A stretch of 19,078 nt of DNA from assembly GCA_041580375.1 (NCBI GenBank), contig JBFGDZ010000057.1:1-19078 (forward strand). The letters run 5' to 3'. A model generated the notes under the pieces. It did not search any database. It saw only the letters and a program-made list of their open reading frames with translations, and was not told the origin of the DNA. The translations under genes were made by a program, and so were the position numbers. Origin of the DNA: JAPUIN01 sp041580375. Lineage in GTDB: Bacteria > Acidobacteriota > Polarisedimenticolia > Gp22-AA2. Shown piece by piece: positions 7,435 to 15,136 of this stretch (its first letter is position 1; every line of letters starts with the position of its first letter).

Positions 7435-8046
7435 CTAGGGCGGCGTTGCCGGGGCCGGTCGGCCGTCGCGGTAGTGCACCCGGTGATCGGGGCAGTAGCC
7501 GTCCGCCACCATCGCCGCGGCGCACGTCTCGCACCGCGCCGACATCTCGACGGCCGCCAGCAGGATCGCGCGGGCCCGGGCCAGTTCCTCGAAGGAGGCG
7601 CGATCGGCGACGGCGGTCGCGCCGGCCATGCCGATGTCGTGTTTCTCGCACCAGCCGATGCCGCGCGCGTTCTCCCGGCAGACCGGGCACTCGATGGCGT
7701 CGGGATCGACGGCCCGGCCCCCGGCGAGATGGTAGGTCAGCGGGCTCAGATACCCCTTCCCCCCGACGAACCCGATCCGGTGGGCGCGGCAGAACCCGTC
7801 CACGTCGAGGGCGCGCCGGCAGGCCGTGCAGGCGATCGCCGACGGCTCGAAGTCGTGGCCGTGGGGGTCGAGCGCTTCGTAGAGGATCCGCGACCGGACG
7901 GCGACCGAGGCGACGTACCCCGCGCCGTCCGCCTCGCACCAGCCGCCCGTCCGCCTCGCCTCATGGCAGGTTGAATCCGCCCTCTCGTCCCCGCCGTGGG
8001 CGAGGCAGAGGGTGGTCGAGAGGATCAGGGCGAGTAACCATCGCAT
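7435..8046 (-). CDS. Exported cysteine-rich protein with four CX2C-X9-CX2H-like modules
   Basis: A 203-residue protein with a signal peptide (MRWLLALILSTTLCLAHGGD; cleavage probably near A16). The mature part is four copies of a metal-site-like module: D24-x2-C27-x9-C37-x2-D40, C73-x2-C76-x9-C86-x2-H89, C120-x2-C123-x9-C133-x2-H136, and C172-x2-C175-x9-C185-x2-H188. Spacing inside each module is identical. In the first copy the outer Cys and the His are replaced by Asp. Each site contains a GWC/GFC/GYC turn and the first three run into an I/A-G-[YFM] stretch. Two linkers contain similar helices (ILYEALDPHGHD, LTYHLAGGRAVD). Zinc or another soft metal is a likely ligand, but this is inference. 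No strong Shine-Dalgarno precedes the ATG (GGGACGG only). It does not match a named family that I can identify. Confidence 0.8.
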   Translation of the reverse strand: MRWLLALILSTTLCLAHGGDERADSTCHEARRTGGWCEADGAGYVASVAVRSRILYEALDPHGHDFEPSAIACTACRRALDVDGFCRAHRIGFVGGKGYLSPLTYHLAGGRAVDPDAIECPVCRENARGIGWCEKHDIGMAGATAVADRASFEELARARAILLAAVEMSARCETCAAAMVADGYCPDHRVHYRDGRPAPATPP

Positions 8047-8154
8047 CGGGCACCGTCCCGCGGCGCGTGGGAAGCCGCCTCCTGCTCTTCAGTCTACTCC
8101 TCGGGGCCCCTGCTGCGTGGGAGCGCCGGCGCCCGCCCTTCACTCCTGAAAGAC

Positions 8155-8171
8155 AAGCGCTGCTGGCGCTT
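8155..8171. repeat. Inverted repeat AAGCGC-N5-GCGCTT upstream of gltA promoter
   Basis: A perfect 6-bp inverted repeat with a 5-bp centre, about 165 bp upstream of the -24 element. This distance suits an upstream activator site for a sigma-54 enhancer-binding protein. It could equally be a chance hairpin in GC-rich DNA. Confidence 0.35.
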
Positions 8172-8321
8172 CGGATTCGACCCTCCCCGGGTGAAAGATT
8201 TTCGCGTGACCGGATCGCCCCGCTGTTTCATTCGGAGCGCCGCGCCAGGCGCCGGGGGTCCGGGTAGGCCGGAATGCTCGCCGGGAGACGGCTTTGGCCG
8301 ATCCCGCCCGCCGAGGCGCCG

Positions 8322-8338
8322 CTGGCACGCGGATTGCC
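8322..8338 (+). promoter_or_regulatory. Candidate sigma-54 (-24/-12) promoter of citrate synthase
   Basis: CTGGCACGCGGATTGCC fits YTGGCACGN4TTGCW at every position except the last. The GG (8324-8325) and GC (8336-8337) doublets are exactly 10 bp apart. Transcription would begin near 8349, giving a leader of about 80 nt. A weaker competing reading is a sigma-70 -10 TATCAT at 8340-8345, for which I find no -35 or TG extension. Confidence 0.6.
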
Positions 8339-8371
8339 TTATCATGGAGTGGGGACGTGTCGCGACGCCTT

Positions 8372-8394
8372 CCGGCCTCCCGGAGCGGGGCCGG
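8372..8394 (+). other. Hairpin in the citrate synthase leader
   Basis: CCGGCC (8372-8377) pairs with GGCCGG (8389-8394), with two further C-G pairs possible past a T bulge. It sits 17 nt before the Shine-Dalgarno, leaving that free, so it may affect mRNA stability more than initiation. Confidence 0.3.
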
Positions 8395-8428
8395 ACGGGG
8401 GCGCGGCGGACAGGAAGGAGATCGCGCC

Positions 8429-9736
<1,308 letters not shown>

Positions 9737-9754
9737 CCGTCCCCGCCCCTCCTG

Positions 9755-9769
9755 TGGCACAATGTGCGC
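9755..9769 (+). promoter_or_regulatory. Candidate promoter of the M20 hydrolase gene
   Basis: Two readings overlap. TGGCACAAT (9755-9763) fits an extended -10 with 4/6 of the hexamer. TGGCACAATGTGCGC also has GG (9756-9757) and GC (9768-9769) 10 bp apart, as in a -24/-12 promoter, but lacks the TT before GC. The extended -10 reading gives a start near 9770 and a leader of about 43 nt. Confidence 0.35.
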
Positions 9770-9812
9770 TCCTGCGGGCGCGTTTCGCCCGCTCTGCGAG
9801 GGGAGTGCATCC

Positions 9813-11252
9813 ATGACATCGAGGCGATCCGCCGCCGCCGGTCTGCTGGCCTGCCTGGCGCTCTCCGGGCCGGCGCTGTCCTATGACATCTCCAAGAAGG
9901 AACGCGCCGTCGAGATCATCGAGCGCAGATCCGAAGACCTGATCGGCCTCAGCGACAGGATCTGGGCCTTCGCCGAGACCGCGATGCGCGAGACGCGCTC
10001 CGCCGCGCTGCTGGCGGACTACGCGGAGAAACAGGGCTTCACGGTCAGCCGGGGCGTCGCCGGCATGCCGACGGCCTTCGTCGCCTCGTACGGCCGCGGC
10101 CGGCCGATCATCGGGGTGCTCGGCGAGTACGACGCGCTGCCGGGCATCTCGCAGAAGGCGACTCCGGCCAAGGAGGCGCTCGAGCCGGGGGCCGCGGGTC
10201 ACGGCTGCGGGCACAATCTGTTCGGGGCCGCGAGCCTCGGGGCCGCGCTGGCGATCAAGCATCTGATCGCGGACGGCCACCTGCAGGGGACGGTCCGCTT
10301 CTACGGCACGCCGGCGGAGGAGGCGATCGGCGGCAAGGTCTACATGGCCCGCGACGGGCTGTTCAATGATCTGGACGCCGCCCTCGCCTGGCACCCGGAT
10401 TCCAGGATCCGGGCCGATACGCAGGGATCGCAGGCGATCGTCGACCTGATGGTCGAGTTCCGCGGCCGGGCCGCCCACGCGGCCTACGACCCCTGGAACG
10501 GGCGCAGCGCCGTCGACGGGCTCGAGCTGTTCACGCACGGGCTGAACATGCTGAGGGAGCACGTGCGGCCGACGGTGCGCATGCACTACGCCATCCAGAA
10601 CGGCGGTGAGGTGCCGAACGTCATCCCCGAGCACGCCCGCCTGTGGTGCTGGCTGCGCGACTCGCGGCGCGAGGGCGTCGAGGAGGTGCTCTCCCGCGTG
10701 CGCCGGATCGCGGAGGGCGCCGCGCTCATGGCCGACGTAGAGTCCGACCTGAAGATCCAGGGGGGCAATTACGAGATGCTCGTCAACATGGCGGGGGCGC
10801 GGCTCCTGCAGTCGAATCTTGCGTGGCTCGGGCCGATCGAGTACACGGCCGAGGAGCAACGCTTCGCCCGCGCGATCCAGGAGGCGACCGGGGTCGAGAC
10901 GAAGGGCCTCGACGGGTCGATCCACGCGCTCGAGCAGCCGGCGTCCGATCCGCCCGGCGGATCGACCGACGTGGCGGACGTCAGCTGGATCGTCCCGATG
11001 CTGAACCTCACGGTGACGACCGCGCCGGAGGGGGCGCCTTGGCACTCCTGGGCCGTCGTCGCCACGGGGGGAATGTCGATCGGCCACAAGGGCCTGCTGC
11101 ACGCGGCCAAGACGTTGGCGGCCACCATGGTCGATCTGTACGAGGACCAGGCGACGCTGAAGGCGATCCGGGAGGAGTTCGAGACCCGCACGCGGGGGCA
11201 CGTCTACAGGAGCTACCTGCCCGAAGGGCCGCCCCCCGTGCCCGCCCGCTGA
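9813..11252 (+). CDS. Exported M20 amidohydrolase, AbgB-like
   Basis: A 479-residue metallo-amidohydrolase of the M20 family closest in motif pattern to AbgB (p-aminobenzoyl-glutamate hydrolase subunit B) and related amidohydrolases. ATG 9813 follows GAGGGGAG at 7 nt. A signal peptide is visible (MTSRRSAAAGLLACLALSGP, cleavage near ALS-YD). Metal and catalytic motifs are LGEYDALPGI (D107), GHGCGHNLFG (H130, C132, H134), GTPAEEAIGGK (E169-E170) and the late GHKGLLHAAK. The sequence FRGRAAHAAYDPWNGRSAVD marks the dimerisation/lid domain. AbgB itself is cytoplasmic and works with AbgA; here there is no partner gene and the protein appears to be exported, so a periplasmic peptidyl or acyl-amino acid hydrolase is likely. 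The substrate is not readable. It converges on the response regulator gene. Confidence 0.9.
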   Translation: MTSRRSAAAGLLACLALSGPALSYDISKKERAVEIIERRSEDLIGLSDRIWAFAETAMRETRSAALLADYAEKQGFTVSRGVAGMPTAFVASYGRGRPIIGVLGEYDALPGISQKATPAKEALEPGAAGHGCGHNLFGAASLGAALAIKHLIADGHLQGTVRFYGTPAEEAIGGKVYMARDGLFNDLDAALAWHPDSRIRADTQGSQAIVDLMVEFRGRAAHAAYDPWNGRSAVDGLELFTHGLNMLREHVRPTVRMHYAIQNGGEVPNVIPEHARLWCWLRDSRREGVEEVLSRVRRIAEGAALMADVESDLKIQGGNYEMLVNMAGARLLQSNLAWLGPIEYTAEEQRFARAIQEATGVETKGLDGSIHALEQPASDPPGGSTDVADVSWIVPMLNLTVTTAPEGAPWHSWAVVATGGMSIGHKGLLHAAKTLAATMVDLYEDQATLKAIREEFETRTRGHVYRSYLPEGPPPVPAR

Positions 11253-11256
11253 GCGT

Positions 11257-11281
11257 CGTCCGCCGCTTTGGGTCGGCGACG
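11257..11281. terminator. Candidate hairpin between converging M20 and response regulator genes
   Basis: CGT-C-CGCCG (11257-11265, one bulged C) can pair with CGGCGACG (11274-11281) around an 8-nt loop containing CTTTGGGT. It occupies most of the 39-nt convergent gap. No T-tract follows. Confidence 0.35.
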
Positions 11282-11291
11282 GGTCGGATCC

Positions 11292-11792
11292 CTAGCAGCG
11301 CGGCTCCGGCCGGGTGGTCGCCCGCCGCCGGCGACCGGCCGATCCCGCGGGTTGGTCCACCCGCGAGCGCATTCTGCGGCTCAGGTAGACCCCGCCGTCC
11401 AGGACCTCGCGGATCGCCCGCACGAGATTCTCCGGGGCCTCCTCCTTCATGACGTACCCCTTCGCCCCCTCGCCGATCACGCGCTCGGCGTACATCGTCT
11501 CATCGTGCATCGACAGCACGAGCACGTTCGGGCCGCGAGGTCTCCGCGCCAGATCCCGGATCAGATCGAACCCGCTCTTTCCCTTCAGTGACAGGTCGAC
11601 GATGGCGAGGTCCGGCTTCAGGCCGGCGACCCGCTCCGCCGCCTCCTCCGCGCTCGCCGCGACGCCGCACACCTCGAGGTCGTTCTGCCTGTTGATGATC
11701 TGGATGAGTCCTTCCCGCAGGACGGGGTGATCATCGACGACGAGGATTCTCCTTCTGGCTCCGCCGCCGGACGGCCTCGTCTTTGTTGCCAT
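11292..11792 (-). CDS. Response regulator with receiver domain only, NarL-type, no output domain
   Basis: A 166-residue protein. ATG 11792 follows a purine-rich GGAAGGGGGTGG and is needed to include the first strand of the receiver. Receiver residues are complete: D20-D21 acidic pocket, phospho-acceptor D66 (AIVDLSLKGKSG), S94 (VLVLSMHDE) and K116 (GYVMKEE). The domain resembles NarL/FixJ regulators up to GGVYLSRRM (about 140). These normally continue into a LuxR-type helix-turn-helix of about 60 residues. Here the protein ends after a short Arg-rich tail (VDQPAGSAGRRRRATTRPEP). No other frame encodes the missing domain, and only 39 nt separate its stop from the convergent M20 gene, so a simple frameshift does not explain the absence. 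The first 20 codons lie within the kinase gene. Likely acts by protein contact or as phosphate sink, or binds nucleic acid through its basic tail. Confidence 0.88.
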   Translation of the reverse strand: MATKTRPSGGGARRRILVVDDHPVLREGLIQIINRQNDLEVCGVAASAEEAAERVAGLKPDLAIVDLSLKGKSGFDLIRDLARRPRGPNVLVLSMHDETMYAERVIGEGAKGYVMKEEAPENLVRAIREVLDGGVYLSRRMRSRVDQPAGSAGRRRRATTRPEPRC

Positions 11793-13239
11793 GCCCCACC
11801 CCCTTCCGATTCCGGATCCTACGAAGCGCGTGGATGGTGCACACCACGATGGTGCCGCCACGCGGTCTCCTGCGATGCTCGATCGTCGCCCCGATCATGC
11901 GCGCGCGGTGGCGCATGATGCCCAGGCCCATCCCATCGTGCCGGGAGGGCTTCTCCGGCATGCCGATCCCGTCGTCATCGACGGTGAGCGTGAGCCGTCC
12001 GCGGGGCGCGGCCAGCCGGATCGCGATCCTGCGCGCCCTGCCGTGTTTGATGGCGTTCGTCACCGCCTCCTGGGCGATGTGAAAAAGATGCGTCGCCTTG
12101 GCCGCGTCCTGGACATTGAGCCCCGGGCCGTGCTTGAAGGTGCAGGTCACGTCGAAAACGTTGCGCATGTTCGCCGCCAGCACGGACATCGCCGGCAGGA
12201 ATCCCTCGCCCTGAAGGTTGACCGGGGAGACGATCTGCGCCAGGGAACGCGCCCGGGCGACCGCCTGCTCCGCCAGGCCCGCGATCTTGGCCGCCTCGCC
12301 CGCTTCCTCCGCGGCCCGCTCCTTCAGCCGCTCCTCGAGGGCTTTGGTGAGGAACGCGAGCCCGGTGAGATGCTGTCCCAGCCCGTCGTGAAGGTCGAGT
12401 CCCAGGCGCCGCCGCTCGGTCTCCGACTGCTCCAGCAGCGCCTTCTCCAGGCGGGACCGGTCGGACAGATCGAGAACGGGGCAGATGCACGTGCCCGCCT
12501 TCATGTCGAGCATCGCGACCGCGAGGAGGATCGGGACGCGGGTGCCGTCCTTGCGGAGGTACTCCTTCTCCCAGGTCGGGACGACTCCCCTGCTCGATGC
12601 CTGCTTGATGGCGTCCTCGTCGAGCGGCAGCCATTCCGGCGGCGTCATGTCGATCCAGTTGAGCGGCAGGTCCTCGCGCCCGTAGCCGACCATCTCGAGG
12701 AAGGCTTCGTTGCAGTCGAAGATCTGGCCGTGGATCGTCGCGAAGATGACGCCGATGATGTTCGACTCGTACAGGCGGCGAAACGGCTCGTCCCGCTTTC
12801 TCACCGACTCTTCGAGGCGCTTTCGATCGCCGATCTCCACCATCAGCGCGTGCAGGCGTTCGACCCGTCCGTCCGGGCCGGCCTCCGGGATGAGGGTCCC
12901 CTCGAGCCAGCCGCTGCGGCCCGCGGCGCCCTCCATCCGGCGCTCGAAGTGCACCCACTCTCCGGCCAGGGCCCGATGGATGAGCGGGCCGATCTCGCGG
13001 TAGTCGGACGCGCGGAACAGATCGCGGACGCGACGCCCCGCGGCCCGGCCGGGAGCCATCCCGAGCCACTCGCCGTAGCGCCGGTTGATCCGGCGGACCC
13101 GGAGGTCGGATCCGATCGTCGCGATCAGCCCCGGCACGCCGTCGGGGATCCGGATGGATCCCTCCTTCGCGGGAGCGCGGTTCCCGCGGGCGACCGGGAT
13201 CCGGTCGCGCTTCGATGGCGTGGCGCTGGTTCGGGCCAT
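11731..13239 (-). CDS. Soluble PAS-PAS sensor histidine kinase of HisKA_3 type
   Basis: A 502-residue kinase with no membrane segment, hence cytoplasmic sensing. Order: a basic N-terminus (1-28), PAS 1 (about 30-145, with NRRYGEWLGMAPGRAAGRRV), PAS 2 (about 150-270, with GQIFDCNEAFLEMVGYGRED), HisKA_3 (about 275-345) with phospho-acceptor H284 in LGLDLHDGLGQHLTGLAFL, and a HATPase_c domain with N box IAQEAVTNAIKHG, G1 VDDDGIGMP and G2 GMGLGIMRHRARM. The family (NarX, DegS, LiaS) phosphorylates NarL-type regulators, consistent with the next gene. The ATG at 13239 has no Shine-Dalgarno, but a promoter places the mRNA start about 6 nt upstream, making the message nearly leaderless. The kinase C-terminus overlaps the regulator gene by 62 nt. 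Signal is unknown; PAS domains may bind haem, flavin or a small molecule. Confidence 0.92.
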   Translation of the reverse strand: MARTSATPSKRDRIPVARGNRAPAKEGSIRIPDGVPGLIATIGSDLRVRRINRRYGEWLGMAPGRAAGRRVRDLFRASDYREIGPLIHRALAGEWVHFERRMEGAAGRSGWLEGTLIPEAGPDGRVERLHALMVEIGDRKRLEESVRKRDEPFRRLYESNIIGVIFATIHGQIFDCNEAFLEMVGYGREDLPLNWIDMTPPEWLPLDEDAIKQASSRGVVPTWEKEYLRKDGTRVPILLAVAMLDMKAGTCICPVLDLSDRSRLEKALLEQSETERRRLGLDLHDGLGQHLTGLAFLTKALEERLKERAAEEAGEAAKIAGLAEQAVARARSLAQIVSPVNLQGEGFLPAMSVLAANMRNVFDVTCTFKHGPGLNVQDAAKATHLFHIAQEAVTNAIKHGRARRIAIRLAAPRGRLTLTVDDDGIGMPEKPSRHDGMGLGIMRHRARMIGATIEHRRRPRGGTIVVCTIHALRRIRNRKGVGHGNKDEAVRRRSQKENPRRR

Positions 13240-13245
13240 GGAGTG

Positions 13246-13254
13246 TGCTAGATT
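13246..13254 (+). promoter_or_regulatory. Extended -10 promoter of the DUF885 gene
   Basis: TGCTAGATT has the TG extension and 4/6 of the hexamer. It shares bases with the -10 of the kinase gene on the other strand, through the palindrome at 13248-13258. Transcription would start near 13261, giving a leader of about 52 nt. Confidence 0.4.
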
Positions 13255-13273
13255 CTAGACCACTCGAATCGAG
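13248..13273. repeat. Two related 11-bp palindromes in the divergent promoter
   Basis: CTAGATTCTAG (13248-13258) and CTCGAATCGAG (13263-13273) are each perfect palindromes around one central base and share the pattern CTNGAWTCNAG. Their centres are 15 bp apart. The first covers both -10 boxes; the second lies in the spacer of the kinase promoter and at the start of the plus-strand transcript. They look like tandem operators, though the first may simply reflect symmetric -10 boxes. Confidence 0.55.
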
Positions 13274-13281
13274 GTCCACAA
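13252..13281 (-). promoter_or_regulatory. Promoter of the histidine kinase gene
   Basis: Minus-strand TTGTGG (13276-13281) and TAGAAT (13252-13257) are separated by 18 bp. The expected start, near 13245, is about six bases from the kinase ATG at 13239, which accounts for the missing ribosome binding site. Confidence 0.45.
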
Positions 13282-13301
13282 CCTCATCGCCTCGCGCCGC
13301 C

Positions 13302-13306
13302 GGAGG
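13302..13306 (+). promoter_or_regulatory. Ribosome binding site deciding the DUF885 start
   Basis: GGAGG directly abuts one ATG (13307) and lies 6 nt before a second in-frame ATG (13313). Only the second has normal spacing, so it is taken as the start. Confidence 0.65.
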
Positions 13307-13312
13307 ATGACG

Positions 13313-15136
13313 ATGACACGGAGATCGGGACCGCCAGCCGCCCGGATACCCCTGCTCCTCGCCGCCGGGATTTCCATTCTCGCCCAGGGGTGCGCGGGCC
13401 CCGATCGCGCCGCGGCCGAGCGGGAGCGCCTGCGCGCCCTGGTCGAGGACTATTTCGAGGAGTACCTGAAGCTCAATCCGATCTTCGCCACCTTCGTCGG
13501 GGACGATCGATACAACGACCGTCTCGCCAACGACATCTCGCCCGAGCACAGAGAACAGTCCCTGTCGCTCGAGCGGCGTTTTCTGGAGGAGATCGAGGCG
13601 GTCGACGCCTCGCTGCTCGTGGATCAGGACCTTCTCACGCACCAGATCTTCCGGCTCGACCGGCAGCGGCGGATCGAAGCGTTCCGCTATCCCGATCACC
13701 TGCTTCCGGTCGACCAGTTCGGCGGCGTGCCGAATCACTTCGCCCGGCTCGGCTCCGGCGAGAGCATCCATCCGTTCCGGACCGTGAAGGATTACGACGA
13801 CTTCCTGGCCCGGATGAGCGGCTTCGCGATCTGGGTCGATCAGGCGATCGCCAACATGCGCGAGGGGTTGGAGCGCGGCGTCGTCCAGCCGCGCGTGCTG
13901 ATGGAGAAGGCCCTGCCGCAGCTGGCGGCGCACGTCACCGACGACCCGCAACAGAGCCTGTTCCACCGTCCGATCGACCGGATGCCGGACGGCTTCGGCG
14001 AGGCGGATCGGAGACGTCTCGGCGACGCGTACGAGGCGGCGATCCGCGACACCGTCGTGCCGGCTTACGCGAGGCTCCATGCCTTCGTTCGCGACGAGTA
14101 CCTGCCTCGCGCGCGCTCGACGGTCGGCCTCGACGCCCTCCCGGACGGCAAGGCCTGGTACGCCCACCGGGTCCGCACGATCACGACGACCGACCTCACC
14201 CCCGGCGGCATCCACGACATCGGGCTCCGCGAGGTGGCGCGCATCCATGGCGAGATGGAGCGGATCCGGGCCGCGGTCGGGTTCGAGGGGGACCTGCACG
14301 CGTTCTTCGACTGGCTGGAGACCGACCCGCGCTTCTATTTCGACGATCCCGAGGAACTGCTCAACGGCTACCGGGAGATGAAGGCTCGGATCAACGGTCT
14401 CGTCCCCCGCCTGTTCGACATCTTCCCGCGCGCCGACTACGAGGTTCGCGCCGTGGAGGCCTTCCGCGAGCGCTCGGCGTCCGGAGCCTCCTACCAGTCC
14501 GGCCCACCGGACGGTTCCCGGCCCGGCGTCTTCTACGTGAACACCTACGATCTGAGCGCGCGGCCGAGCTGGGCGATGGAGTCGCTGTCGCTGCACGAGG
14601 CGGCCCCGGGGCATCATTTCCAGCGCTCGATCCAGCGCGAGCTGGAGGCGTTGCCTCGCTTCCGCCGCTTCGGCACGTACACGGCCTACGTCGAGGGTTG
14701 GGGGCTGTACGCGGAGTCGCTGGGCCGCGAGCTCGGCGTCTACGAGGATCCGTACCAGCACTTCGGCGCGCTCGCCGCCGAGCTGTGGCGGGCCATCCGG
14801 CTCGTCGTCGACACGGGTCTGCACAGCAAGGGCTGGACCCGCGAGGAGGTCCTGGACTACATGGACGCCAACACGTCGGTCGGGGAGGCGCGCGCCGTCT
14901 CGGAGGCGGAGCGCTACATCGCCATCCCCGGGCAGGCGCTCGCCTACAAGATCGGCCAGCTGCGCATCGCGGAGCTGCGCGCCCGGGCCGAAGAGCGCCT
15001 CGGGGATCGCTTCGACGTGAAGGCCTTCCACCGCGCGGTCCTGGAGGACGGAGCCCTGCCGCTCGACGTTCTCTCCGGCAAGATCGACCGCTTCATCGCC
15101 GGGCGCGCGGAGGGCGTGTCCGCCGCAGGCTCCTAA
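13313..15136 (+). CDS. DUF885 zinc-hydrolase-like exported protein
   Basis: A 607-residue DUF885 protein. An N-terminal export signal ends in ILAQGCAGPD; the Cys at 27 suggests a lipoprotein, but residue -3 is Ala where Leu is usual, so lipidation is uncertain. The DUF885 body contains the metallopeptidase-like HEAAPGHHFQ (H428, E429, H434, H435) followed by AYVEGWGLYAESLG with E461 as a plausible third metal ligand. Other conserved stretches are NPIFATFVGDDRYNDRLAND near the N-terminus and PGQALAYKIGQLRI near the C-terminus. Family members are often annotated as X-Pro dipeptidyl-peptidase-like or unknown; the HExxxxHH arrangement supports a metal-dependent hydrolase. Usual length is about 550-620. 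Its stop overlaps the stop of the convergent oxidase gene. It diverges from the kinase gene and may be part of the regulon of that system. Confidence 0.9.
   Translation: MTRRSGPPAARIPLLLAAGISILAQGCAGPDRAAAERERLRALVEDYFEEYLKLNPIFATFVGDDRYNDRLANDISPEHREQSLSLERRFLEEIEAVDASLLVDQDLLTHQIFRLDRQRRIEAFRYPDHLLPVDQFGGVPNHFARLGSGESIHPFRTVKDYDDFLARMSGFAIWVDQAIANMREGLERGVVQPRVLMEKALPQLAAHVTDDPQQSLFHRPIDRMPDGFGEADRRRLGDAYEAAIRDTVVPAYARLHAFVRDEYLPRARSTVGLDALPDGKAWYAHRVRTITTTDLTPGGIHDIGLREVARIHGEMERIRAAVGFEGDLHAFFDWLETDPRFYFDDPEELLNGYREMKARINGLVPRLFDIFPRADYEVRAVEAFRERSASGASYQSGPPDGSRPGVFYVNTYDLSARPSWAMESLSLHEAAPGHHFQRSIQRELEALPRFRRFGTYTAYVEGWGLYAESLGRELGVYEDPYQHFGALAAELWRAIRLVVDTGLHSKGWTREEVLDYMDANTSVGEARAVSEAERYIAIPGQALAYKIGQLRIAELRARAEERLGDRFDVKAFHRAVLEDGALPLDVLSGKIDRFIAGRAEGVSAAGS

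Larger units (their letters stand above)
8047..8428. other. 382-bp divergent intergenic region upstream of citrate synthase
   Basis: Lies between the starts of the cysteine-rich gene (-) and citrate synthase (+). It contains a perfect inverted repeat at 8155-8171, a near-consensus -24/-12 promoter at 8322-8338 and a leader hairpin at 8372-8394. I see no clear promoter for the minus-strand gene and no coding sequence; the open frames crossing it have no protein-like composition. Confidence 0.6.

Noticed and set aside
11346..11365. Inverted repeat CGCGGGT-N6-ACCCGCG as a terminator of the kinase-regulator operon
   Set aside because: It lies inside the regulator's coding tail, about 55 nt before the stop codon, with no T-tract; probably codon composition.
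11292..11370. Frameshift hiding a LuxR HTH at the end of the response regulator
   Set aside because: Neither other frame shows an HTH-like sequence, and the region after the stop is only 39 nt before the convergent M20 gene.
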